Below are positions 27,820 through 36,256 of a stretch of 64,000 nucleotides of DNA, piece by piece. The stretch is from a bacterium (GTDB taxonomy: Bacteria > Auribacterota > Auribacteria > Auribacterales > Auribacteraceae), in contig JACKPL010000003.1 of the NCBI GenBank assembly GCA_024233545.1, positions 193,728 to 257,727 on the forward strand, written 5' to 3'. The notes beneath the pieces were generated by a model. That model was given only the letters and a program-made list of their open reading frames with translations, did not search any database and was not told where the DNA came from. Each line of letters starts with the position of its first letter. Positions within the stretch are counted from its first letter, which is position 1. The translations under genes and the position numbers were made by a program.

Positions 27820-27841
27820 CCGAGTTAGCTCGGTTTTTTTT
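27820..27841 (+). terminator. Plus-strand intrinsic terminator with no plus-strand gene before it
   Basis: CCGAG (27820-27824), loop TTAG and CTCGG (27829-27833) are followed by eight T residues (27834-27841). The T-run orientation fits only plus-strand transcripts. The nearest plus-strand gene ends at 26897. The hairpin overlaps the last codons and stop of the minus-strand GT2 gene. Confidence 0.6.
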
Positions 27842-28583
27842 CATTGGAAAAGAGTGCAAACTGACAAATGCCGGTTTTCTGGAGCACATATTGCATCATT
27901 ACCCATACGGTTCCCAATCCGTAACGGATGCACTGTTTGAAATCGATGGATGACGCTTCAGGAAAATAGCGCGCAGGGATAGGAACGTCGCCGATGCGGA
28001 AATTGCAGTAGATGATTTGCGCAAGGCACTGTGAGTCGAAAACAAACGAGTCTGCATTATTCTCAAATGCGATTGTTTCCAGTACCGATCGATGGAACAC
28101 CCTGAAACCGGAATGAAAATCGCCAAGGTTGTGGCCGAAAAGTAAGTTTTGGCAGAATGTCATCAGGCGGTTCGCAAAATACTTATACCGCGGCATTCCT
28201 GATTCCAGCGTTTCCTTGCGGGTTCGAATCCGTGAACCGATGATGGTATCGCAAATACCGGCGTTTATAAAACCGGCACATAACGGGATAATTCTGGCGT
28301 CGTATTGATAATCAGGGTGAAGCATAACAATAATAGACGCTTTTGTCTGCAAAGCCAATTGATAACACGTTTTCTGATTGGCTCCGTATCCGCGGTTTTC
28401 GGTATGCGGTACAACGGTGATGCCTAATGACCGCGCAATGTCTATGGTTTCATCAGTACTGCAGTCGTCTACAAGGATAATTTCATCGACACACCCTGCA
28501 GGAATATCTCTGAATGTTTTTTCGATGGTTTTTGCCGCATTGTATGCCGGCATAATGACGGTGATGCTGTTTTTTTCTTCCAT
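27825..28583 (-). CDS. Family 2 glycosyltransferase (dolichyl-phosphate-mannose-synthase-like)
   Basis: This 252-residue GT-A enzyme starts with ITVIMPAYNAAKTIEKTF (7-24), then EIILVDDCSTDET, NRGYGANQKT, IVMLHPDYQY (the DxD-equivalent metal region) and DFHSGFRVF. This is the pattern of GT2 proteins that transfer sugars to polyprenyl phosphate or to glycan chains. A hydrophobic segment near 222-236 is too short for a confident membrane anchor. It has its own promoter at 28639-28666 and ends inside the plus-strand terminator hairpin. Confidence 0.9.
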   Translation of the reverse strand: MEEKNSITVIMPAYNAAKTIEKTFRDIPAGCVDEIILVDDCSTDETIDIARSLGITVVPHTENRGYGANQKTCYQLALQTKASIIVMLHPDYQYDARIIPLCAGFINAGICDTIIGSRIRTRKETLESGMPRYKYFANRLMTFCQNLLFGHNLGDFHSGFRVFHRSVLETIAFENNADSFVFDSQCLAQIIYCNFRIGDVPIPARYFPEASSIDFKQCIRYGLGTVWVMMQYVLQKTGICQFALFSNEKKPS

Positions 28584-28638
28584 AGAGTGTTTCTTTTAAT
28601 CGGGCATAGAGGGAAACGTGTGTTTTGTTTACTCTTTA

Positions 28639-28666
28639 ATTGTATGCAGATGTGTTAAGAAATCAA
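28639..28666 (-). promoter_or_regulatory. Promoter for the GT2 gene
   Basis: On the minus strand, TTGATT (complement of 28661-28666), a 16-base spacer and TACAAT (complement of 28639-28644) lie 56 bases upstream of the start codon. The rest of the 268-base gap to 28852 holds an AT-rich stretch with TATAAT at 28813 that may serve the receptor gene; no other structure was seen. Confidence 0.55.
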
Positions 28667-28851
28667 CTGTCATTTTCTGTTAAGAGAAAAAATGGTTCGA
28701 TTTGTGCCGAACGTTCGCTGTGGCATATTTTATGCTAAAATTGATTATTGGCGGAGACCGATTGAAATTACCTTTCCTGTCTACTCACTGTGAACTTAAT
28801 AATCCAAGTATATATAATAAAAAATAAATATCAAACCATAAGGAGATAAAA

Positions 28852-30873
28852 ATGAATGTACAGAAATTAGTCAGTCTGTTCTTGGCATATTCCATGATGC
28901 TCATATCGTTTTATATGCCGATATGCGCGGTGTATCCGGAAGAGGATATTTTATCTTCGCTGGATGAGTTTACTCTGGAAGAACTGCTCAATATGCCGGT
29001 AACTACTGCCGCAGGGCGCGAACAGAATTATATTGAGGTAACGAATGCAATGACTGTTATAACGCGCGAAGATATAGAACGGTCAGGAGCCCGGCAAATT
29101 CAGGAATTATTCTATCGTGTTCCCGGTATGCACATCCGGCGGTTGGATGGACATTTATTCGGCATGGATATACGGCGTAACCCGACAGGAGAAGCTGTGG
29201 CAATCGATATGCTGGTATTGGTTGATGGCGTTGTTGTGTTCAATCCTATTATCAACGGAACAATATGGACGAGCCTTCCTGTGTCGATCGATGAAATTGA
29301 ACGCATAGAAGTTATTCGCGGTGCAGGCGGTGTATTGTATTCGGCAAACGGAGTATTAGGCGTTGTGAACATCATCACTAAGTCTGCTAAGGATTCAGGC
29401 AATTACGTTTCTTTCGAAGGCGGGAGCCAAACATATGGCGCCGCTTCAGGAGGTTTTGGCGTTCAGCCTTTTAAGGATGTCGATTTGTTTATTCGGTCAT
29501 TCTATCAGTTTGACCGTGATAATGGATACCGCAAAAAAGGAACTTCAAGAAATTTTCATGATGACCTCAGGCGCCATGTATTCGGTTTCCGCGCCGATAT
29601 GGATTTTTCACCCGACACAAAGCTAACCGCACTGTTCAAACGCAACGACCATGATATAACAAGCGGCGGAATAAGCGGGTTTAATACGCAACTGCGCCAG
29701 CATTACAGCGATACTCACGTTTCAACTTCGCTGTCGCACCGGCATAACGAGTATTATGATTTTACGGTTGATTCATGGTTTAAACATACCGAAGCCTCGT
29801 TTTTTGCAACAAACGATGTCATAATCGATTCATTAGATTTTAAAACACAACATAATCTCTCTTTTGATTTTCTAGGAAAAAATATTTTATCTGCCGGCAC
29901 GGAACTTTTAATGAATTGGAGTGATAATGAACCCAATGTGACGGTTACTTCCAAAGATTCACAACGTATTGCAAGCGTATTTGTACAGGAAGAATATCGT
30001 CCTATTGAAAGCCTCATTTTTACTGCCGGGTTTAGAATGGACGACAATACCAATGTACAGCATCAGCGTGCGGCGTGGCAACCGCGTTTTTCCGCTATGT
30101 ATTTACCCGACAAGAATCAAAGCATTCGGTTTGTAGTAAGCAGAATGATTCGTCAAACATCATTTGGTGAAAAAGATGTTTTTGCGGTTATTATTCCGCA
30201 TCCGACTATTCCGAATGTTTCTTTGTTAACCTCTCGCGGCGATGAAGATATCAATCCTGAAACCTATTGGTCGTATGAAGTAGGGTATCGCGGTTTGCTT
30301 TTAGAAGACAAACTTAATGTGGATGCACTGGTATTTTTAACCGACATCAATGAGCTTGTGTCGTTATATTCGCCCAGTGAAACCTTGCCGACAACAGTTG
30401 ACTTCACTAATAACGGCAGGCTGAAAATGTATGGATTTGAGACAGCTCTCGAATACGAATTGTACAACAATCTCTTCCTGCTTGCGGATTATTCATTTGT
30501 TAATTTTGACGTTGACGCCGATTTTGATTCTAATGGATTACAGCGAATCGACAAAAAAACATTTCAGCATATTATCGGGTTTGGCGGGCGTTATACATGG
30601 GGAAATTTTAATTTCGATGCCTATGTTAAATATTTCAGCGAAACTGACCATATTGCTAATATAATTGTGTCAGGATCGGGCGACCGTTCACTTGAAGATT
30701 TCTTTACCTCAATGTTCCGCGTATCATATGAATTTAAAATACCCGGCCGGCAGGGAATGGACGGTGAAGTTGAAATCGTTGCCCGCGATGTGCATGGGAG
30801 CAGGCATATAGAAGATGTCCGCGATTATTTTGTCAGCCCGCAATTATGGGGAGGCGTGAAGATAAAGTTTTAA
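28852..30873 (+). CDS. TonB-dependent outer-membrane receptor
   Basis: This 673-residue protein has an N-terminal signal peptide (hydrophobic about 7-26, cleavage near ICA-VYP). A short FTLEELLNMPVTTAAGRE segment leads into a plug domain (about 60-170: ITREDIERSGARQIQELFYR, VLVDGVVVFNP, IERIEVIRGAGGVLYSANGV, VVNIITK). A 22-strand-type barrel with alternating aromatic strands follows and ends in KIKF with the terminal Phe used for outer-membrane insertion. AAGGAG lies 8 bases before the ATG. The LEELLNMPV start is typical of receptors encoded beside YfiR and histidine-kinase genes, as here, so it may be a sensor receptor. The ligand is unknown. Confidence 0.92.
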   Translation: MNVQKLVSLFLAYSMMLISFYMPICAVYPEEDILSSLDEFTLEELLNMPVTTAAGREQNYIEVTNAMTVITREDIERSGARQIQELFYRVPGMHIRRLDGHLFGMDIRRNPTGEAVAIDMLVLVDGVVVFNPIINGTIWTSLPVSIDEIERIEVIRGAGGVLYSANGVLGVVNIITKSAKDSGNYVSFEGGSQTYGAASGGFGVQPFKDVDLFIRSFYQFDRDNGYRKKGTSRNFHDDLRRHVFGFRADMDFSPDTKLTALFKRNDHDITSGGISGFNTQLRQHYSDTHVSTSLSHRHNEYYDFTVDSWFKHTEASFFATNDVIIDSLDFKTQHNLSFDFLGKNILSAGTELLMNWSDNEPNVTVTSKDSQRIASVFVQEEYRPIESLIFTAGFRMDDNTNVQHQRAAWQPRFSAMYLPDKNQSIRFVVSRMIRQTSFGEKDVFAVIIPHPTIPNVSLLTSRGDEDINPETYWSYEVGYRGLLLEDKLNVDALVFLTDINELVSLYSPSETLPTTVDFTNNGRLKMYGFETALEYELYNNLFLLADYSFVNFDVDADFDSNGLQRIDKKTFQHIIGFGGRYTWGNFNFDAYVKYFSETDHIANIIVSGSGDRSLEDFFTSMFRVSYEFKIPGRQGMDGEVEIVARDVHGSRHIEDVRDYFVSPQLWGGVKIKF

Positions 30874-30938
30874 TTATTATATTTAACTATATAATTATCA
30901 ATGTATTACAATAACTAGTGTATGAAGCGTTAGGCGGC

Positions 30939-31532
30939 ATGAAATTTAAAATAGCTTTATTTATTTCTATCATGGTTTTAGTGCATGGAAGAATAGCGCG
31001 TGCGGAAAATGAAGTCCCTGCAGATTTAGCGACTGCTATTATGCTTAAAGCCCTGAATTACGACCGCTCACTTGAGGCTCGCTCAGGCGATACGGTAACC
31101 ATAGGGATATTTTTTAGTGATGAAATCCACCAAAAAAAATATGCACACGAGATGTATCGAGGCATAAATAAACATAAAAGCGACGGCAAACTTTCTGTTA
31201 GGTCATTGCCTGTTGATGTGAAAATGATCGATAAAGATGATATACGTCCTTTTACTCAGCAAACACTTGTTGAAAAATTCAAAGAATGGCGTATTTCTGT
31301 GCTGTTTATTGTTTTATCCGACGGCAAAACAGTTGATGATCTAATTACTGTTACGACTCTGCTTAAGATCAATTCCTTTTGTTTAGAAAAACATTTTCTA
31401 AAACATGGCGCAACTATTGCTATCATTGAAAACGACAATAAACCGCAGTTATTTATCAATCTTGATGCTTCAAAAAATGAAGGAAGCGATTACAGCGGTA
31501 AATTTTTGAGTATTTGTGAAAAAATGCAGTAA
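30939..31532 (+). CDS. Periplasmic YfiR-like (DUF4154) protein
   Basis: This 197-residue protein has a signal peptide (FKIALFISIMVLVHGRIARA) and the pattern of YfiR/DUF4154 proteins: an early ATAIMLKALNYDRSLE helix, GDTVTIGIFFSD, a central LFIVLSD strand, and the closing KHGATIAIIENDNKPQLFIN and LSICEKM segments. In Pseudomonas, YfiR is the periplasmic inhibitor of the CHASE8 sensor YfiN. The next gene encodes a kinase with a CHASE8-like sensor, a fitting partner. The start is set at the ATG at 30939 because it begins the signal peptide; a GTG at 30918 would add seven polar residues. Confidence 0.78.
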   Translation: MKFKIALFISIMVLVHGRIARAENEVPADLATAIMLKALNYDRSLEARSGDTVTIGIFFSDEIHQKKYAHEMYRGINKHKSDGKLSVRSLPVDVKMIDKDDIRPFTQQTLVEKFKEWRISVLFIVLSDGKTVDDLITVTTLLKINSFCLEKHFLKHGATIAIIENDNKPQLFINLDASKNEGSDYSGKFLSICEKMQ

Positions 31533-31553
31533 AAATAGCCAAAGGCATGACAG

Positions 31554-34500
31554 TTGAAAAATCTTCGCAATAAATTAACATTTTCCGTGGGTTTTTTTAT
31601 TTTGTTCATAATCGGCGGAATAGCAGTGTTAGTGGTTCTAACGTTTTCTCACTACGCACATTCGGGGCTTAAGGCTCACTCTCTCGAATACTTGAGGACA
31701 ATTTCACACAGCATCAGCGCCGCCATTGAGTTTGACGATAAAACCATGGCGGATGAATTTTTATCTCTCCTTAAGAATGTCAAAGAATTTACTGCAGTCA
31801 AGATTATTGAAGAAGATGGAGGCGACTATCTAAACAGAATTTTTATGCCGCATGCCGTATCAGATAAAAATATTGAGATAGAATTTCCCATCAATAATGA
31901 AGTGGGCGAAACAATAGGTGTGTTACAGGCTAAGGTAACTACAAAATATTTAAAACAGGAATTATTCAAAACTATATTTAAAATCGGTTTGTTTATTTCG
32001 GCGGCATTAGTGGCGTCATTGATAAGCATAACATTAATTGTAGGGAAGTTTCTGAAACCGTTGATGATATTGAAGTCATCAATCAATAGAATGGCGGCAA
32101 ACAACTTTGTCGGAAAAATAGAAATTGATTCTAATGATGAGATTGGCGAAGTTGCCCATGCATTAAATGAGATGAGCGCAAACCTTAAAAAAACAATGGT
32201 ATCGCGCGACGACTTAGCTAAAGAAATTATTGAACGCAAAAAAGCTGATATTGCGCTTCAGAAAAGCGAAGAGAAATACCGTATCGTTGCAGAACAATCG
32301 GGCCAAATCGTCTATGATTACGATATCCCTTCCGGCAATATCAATTGGTCGGGATCTATAGAACATATTACCGGGTATACGGAACATCAGTTCAGTAGAA
32401 TCGATATGGAAACGCTCAAAACGCTCATTCATCCCGATGATAGAAAAGATGCGATGGTTCTGCTCCGAAATTGTATGCGGGCAGGAAAGAATTATTCGGC
32501 CGAGTACCGTTTAAAAACAAAAAGCAATTCCTACATTTTTGTAGAAAATAACGGCATCTTCATTAAAGATGCCAATAATTTCAGCTATCGAATGCTCGGC
32601 ACAATCAAAAATATCAGTGACCGAAAATACGCGGAAAATGAAATTAGAAAGTTTAAAATCATTTCCGATAATGCAAATTATGGTGTTTTCATTACCGATA
32701 TTAGCGGCGCAATCCTCTATATTAACGCCTATTTCTCCCGCGTGCTTGGATGCGGCATCGATGAATTGCTGGGAAAAAACTTTGAAGTTCTTTATGATAA
32801 AAAACAGTGGGAGCACATACAAACAGTCTTTTCCGATTTGCTTTCAAAAGGCAGTGTGAGCGCGCAAGGTGTGTGGGATGTCTCAAGAGGCGGTTCCATA
32901 GTGCCCATGCTCTGGAATGCGGTGGTAATTAAAGACGAAAAAGATGTTCCGTTATATATTGCCAATACTTCCATAGATATTACGGAACGTCGTGAAATGG
33001 AAGAAAAACTTAAACAGGCAAAAGATGCCGCAGAAGCCGCAAACCATGCAAAAAGCAGGTTTCTTGCAAACGTTTCCCATGAGATTCGGACTCCAATGAA
33101 TGCAATAATCGGTTTTGTGGAACTGCTCAAGACAACTCCGCTTACTCCATTACAAATCGATTATCTCGATACGGTAGGAATGAGCGGCAATACATTGCTC
33201 GATATTATAAACGAAGTTCTTGATATATCAAAAATTGAAGCTGGAGAAATAGTTCTTGAATGTATCGATTTTAATTTGCATTACCTCCTTGAAGATGTAT
33301 TCAAACTGATTAGGCCGCGCGTTGAAAATAAGCCGATCGAACTCCATTATTCTATCGATACTAATGTGCCGCATAATGTCAACGGCGACCCGACCCGTCT
33401 GCGGCAGGTGCTGATCAATCTTTTCAATAATGCGGTGAAATTTACGCATGATGGAAGTGTTTCTCTTTCGGTTAAAGTCGATGATGTTTTAGAAGATAAA
33501 AAGTATCTCCTCCGCTTTGCAGTTTCCGACACCGGCATAGGAATTCCTGAAAATAAAATCGAAGAAATTTTTGAGCCGTTTGCACAAGCAGATATGTCTA
33601 CCACGCGCAAATATGGCGGTACCGGTTTAGGGCTTCCTATTTCGCGTAATTTTGTCGAGTTGATGGGAGGAACATTAACTGTCGAGTCGGTTCTGGGAAA
33701 AGGAAGCATTTTTTCGTTCACTATTTGCTGTGAAGAACGCCCGCCTCTTATTGACCAGCATATCTATCCGATCAGCAATAAAGAGCTGGAAGGCAAAAAA
33801 GTATTGGCGGTCGACGATAACCCTAACAATCTCTACATCATACGCGGTATTTGCACCGAACTGAACATGCAGTTTGCTGAAAGTAATTCAGTGGACAATG
33901 CGATGGGCTATTTGCAGAAAACTATCAAACAAAAAGAAGCTCTCCCCGAGCTCATCCTAATTGATATTATGATGCCGGAACACGATGGTTATGAACTGGC
34001 AAAACTGATTCGTAAAAACAAATATCTTAAAGATACAAAACTGGTTGCTGTTACTTCCGATCTGCGTATCGGCTCTGCGGCGCAGATGAAAAAACTGCAG
34101 TTTGACGCCTATCTCCCGAAACCTATTTTAAAACGCGAACTTATCAAAGTGATGAATACTGTTCTGGGTGATGAGCGTTCTGAAGGGCAAATCATTACAC
34201 GCCATATGGCAGAAGAACTTTCATGCAAAGGATTAACCGTTCTTGTGGCAGAAGATAATCCGACAAACCAGAAGCTTATCGAACTTGTACTTGCAAACTT
34301 CGGTTGTGTTGTTACTATGGTGAGCAATGGGCTGGAGGCATGCGAGATGCTTCAGGATAATACCTATGACGTTGTGCTGATGGACGTTCAAATGCCGCTT
34401 ATGAGCGGGTATGAAGCAACCGAAAAAATACGCCGTGAATGTTCGGATTCTATTAAGATTATTGCCCTTACTGCCGATGCTATGAGGGAAGACGAAGAAA

Positions 34501-34601
34501 AATGCAAAGCGTGCGGTATGAACGATTATTTAAGTAAACCGATCGATGCAAATAAATTAAAAGAGAAATTAATCAAGTGGGGGCGGGATGATAGTGCATA
34601 G
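31554..34601 (+). CDS. CHASE8-HAMP-PAS-PAS hybrid histidine kinase with two receivers
   Basis: This 1015-residue inner-membrane kinase starts at TTG. Order: membrane helix 12-34, CHASE8-like periplasmic domain about 35-140 (ISAAIEFDDKTMADEFLSLL), second helix about 144-164, HAMP about 165-220, PAS about 243-358 and about 365-480. HisKA follows with phospho-acceptor His509 (NVSHEIRTP), then HATPase_c about 610-735 (DTGIGIPENK, TGLGLPIS). Two receiver domains follow, with phospho-acceptor aspartates near 804 (LIDIMMP) and 942 (LMDVQMP). All catalytic motifs are intact. It sits between the YfiR-like gene, its likely periplasmic regulator, and the HPt gene, its likely phosphorelay partner. Confidence 0.93.
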   Translation: MKNLRNKLTFSVGFFILFIIGGIAVLVVLTFSHYAHSGLKAHSLEYLRTISHSISAAIEFDDKTMADEFLSLLKNVKEFTAVKIIEEDGGDYLNRIFMPHAVSDKNIEIEFPINNEVGETIGVLQAKVTTKYLKQELFKTIFKIGLFISAALVASLISITLIVGKFLKPLMILKSSINRMAANNFVGKIEIDSNDEIGEVAHALNEMSANLKKTMVSRDDLAKEIIERKKADIALQKSEEKYRIVAEQSGQIVYDYDIPSGNINWSGSIEHITGYTEHQFSRIDMETLKTLIHPDDRKDAMVLLRNCMRAGKNYSAEYRLKTKSNSYIFVENNGIFIKDANNFSYRMLGTIKNISDRKYAENEIRKFKIISDNANYGVFITDISGAILYINAYFSRVLGCGIDELLGKNFEVLYDKKQWEHIQTVFSDLLSKGSVSAQGVWDVSRGGSIVPMLWNAVVIKDEKDVPLYIANTSIDITERREMEEKLKQAKDAAEAANHAKSRFLANVSHEIRTPMNAIIGFVELLKTTPLTPLQIDYLDTVGMSGNTLLDIINEVLDISKIEAGEIVLECIDFNLHYLLEDVFKLIRPRVENKPIELHYSIDTNVPHNVNGDPTRLRQVLINLFNNAVKFTHDGSVSLSVKVDDVLEDKKYLLRFAVSDTGIGIPENKIEEIFEPFAQADMSTTRKYGGTGLGLPISRNFVELMGGTLTVESVLGKGSIFSFTICCEERPPLIDQHIYPISNKELEGKKVLAVDDNPNNLYIIRGICTELNMQFAESNSVDNAMGYLQKTIKQKEALPELILIDIMMPEHDGYELAKLIRKNKYLKDTKLVAVTSDLRIGSAAQMKKLQFDAYLPKPILKRELIKVMNTVLGDERSEGQIITRHMAEELSCKGLTVLVAEDNPTNQKLIELVLANFGCVVTMVSNGLEACEMLQDNTYDVVLMDVQMPLMSGYEATEKIRRECSDSIKIIALTADAMREDEEKCKACGMNDYLSKPIDANKLKEKLIKWGRDDSA

Positions 34602-34639
34602 CCGTTGGTGCATAATCTCAAAAAAGAAAGAAATTCGCC

Positions 34640-34966
34640 ATGAATAGAGAAGAGAAAATGAATATACTCAAAGAATTGCCGGGCGTTTCGGAAGAAATAT
34701 ATGACACGCTTGTACATGACCTCATTGAACAAACCCGAGAACGCATTCCGGAATTCAGGCAGGAAATTTCCGTAAAAAATTTCCTGAGGGTAAAAGAGTT
34801 AGCGCATTATATCAAAGGATGCGCAGGAAGTTTGCGGGTGACGGCGATTTTCGAGATAACAAAATCTATCCAAAGCATAGCGGAATCGTCGTGCGATGCA
34901 CAGCACATTACCGATTTGCTTGCGCAGTTGGAACGTAATATTAAGGAATTGGAAAAATCAATTTAA
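34640..34966 (+). CDS. Histidine phosphotransfer (HPt) protein
   Basis: This 108-residue all-helical protein has the HPt motif KELAHYIKGCAGSLR, placing the phosphorylatable histidine at His56 (the family's AHxLKGxxxxLG pattern). It starts 38 bases after the hybrid kinase and 138 bases before the REC-HD-GYP gene. It is the natural relay between the kinase receivers and a downstream receiver. An in-frame ATG at 34658 is an alternative start. Confidence 0.88.
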   Translation: MNREEKMNILKELPGVSEEIYDTLVHDLIEQTRERIPEFRQEISVKNFLRVKELAHYIKGCAGSLRVTAIFEITKSIQSIAESSCDAQHITDLLAQLERNIKELEKSI

Positions 34967-35103
34967 AAATAACGGCAATCACAATAATAAAACGAAGGCA
35001 TGAAACCTGAATTTTAAAATAAACGTTTATGCGCAGAATGCCGTTAATATAATAAGTTTTTTTCAATTATAAATACTAAAAAGAGTAGTGAAAATATGGC
35101 AGT

Positions 35104-36234
35104 ATGAGTACAGTATCGCATGTTCTTATCATAGATGATAACCCGCTTAATATTCAGCTTGCTACAATGGTTTTGCGGTCTGAAGGGTATAAGAAGATTG
35201 ACGGCATCAGTAATCCTGAACAAGCTGTGCCGTGGATTTGTGAAAACATGCCCGATGTTATCTTGCTCGATATTTCCATGCCCGGTATATCGGGTTTAGA
35301 AGTGCTCCAGCAGTTAAAGAACATTAAAGCAACATCGGAAATACCGGTATTGATGCTGACGTCGCAAGATGACAACGATACCAAGCGGCGCGCTTTCGAA
35401 CTAGGCGCGCAAGACTACGTAACAAAACCGTTTAATTCTTACGAACTTATTGCGCGCGTAAATAATATTGTTCGGCTCAAACTCAATACTGATCAATTAA
35501 AACATCAGAATATTCTATTGGAAGAAAAGGTCCAAGAACGCACCCGCGAGATTATACGCAGTTTGGGAAGGGCGGCAGAATTTAAAGACAACGAAACAGG
35601 CGAACATGTTTTGCGCGTCAGCGTATACAGTGCGATTATTGCCGCCGGGCTCAACTTCAAGCCGGATAAAATCGATCTGATTTTACAAGCGACACCTATG
35701 CATGATATCGGAAAAATCGGTATCCCCGACAGCATATTGCTTAAACCCGATAAATTGTCTGATGAAGAAAGAAAAATCATGGAACAGCATTGCATTATCG
35801 GTGCAGAAATTTTTCTTTCGCTTGAAGACAAAAAACGCGCTATGCGCAACGGCAAAACCAGTCATTTAGTTTTGTTGGAGCAGGAAGAATCTCCATTGCT
35901 CAAAACTGCGGCAACTATTGCGTTGACTCATCACGAAAGGTGGGATGGAACAGGATATCCGCTGGGCTTGAAGGGCGATGAAATTCCCATTGAAGGAAGG
36001 ATTGTTGCCGTCGCAGATGTTTTTGATGCGCTCAATTCCAAACGGCCGTATAAAGATGCATTTCCCATAAAAAAATCATGGAAAATAATACACGACCTCA
36101 GCGGCACTCATTTTGATCCTCGTGTTGTCGATGAATTTATGAATTTTATGGAATTGATCACCGAAATTCAATTGCTCTATGCTGAGAAAATCGGAGCAAA
36201 AAATAGCGCACACCATTCAGGCTCTGCTCGTTGA
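35104..36234 (+). CDS. Response regulator with HD-GYP c-di-GMP phosphodiesterase domain
   Basis: This 376-residue protein has a receiver domain (6-120; acidic pair in IIDDNP, phospho-Asp in VILLDISMPG, Lys in YVTKPF), a short coiled coil (about 125-150), then HD-GYP (about 155-355) with MHDIGKIGIPD (199-209) and HHERWDGTGYP (276-286). HD-GYP enzymes hydrolyse c-di-GMP to pGpG or GMP. All signature residues are present, so activity is likely. As the output of the receptor, YfiR, kinase and HPt cassette it would link an envelope signal to c-di-GMP breakdown. Confidence 0.94.
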   Translation: MSTVSHVLIIDDNPLNIQLATMVLRSEGYKKIDGISNPEQAVPWICENMPDVILLDISMPGISGLEVLQQLKNIKATSEIPVLMLTSQDDNDTKRRAFELGAQDYVTKPFNSYELIARVNNIVRLKLNTDQLKHQNILLEEKVQERTREIIRSLGRAAEFKDNETGEHVLRVSVYSAIIAAGLNFKPDKIDLILQATPMHDIGKIGIPDSILLKPDKLSDEERKIMEQHCIIGAEIFLSLEDKKRAMRNGKTSHLVLLEQEESPLLKTAATIALTHHERWDGTGYPLGLKGDEIPIEGRIVAVADVFDALNSKRPYKDAFPIKKSWKIIHDLSGTHFDPRVVDEFMNFMELITEIQLLYAEKIGAKNSAHHSGSAR

Positions 36235-36256
36235 TTTCCATATCGTAGTTATTCTC

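Noticed and set aside
27820..27841. Terminator of the GT2 gene
   Set aside because: On the minus strand the hairpin is followed by ACACTCTG, not a T-run; the T-run fits only plus-strand transcripts.
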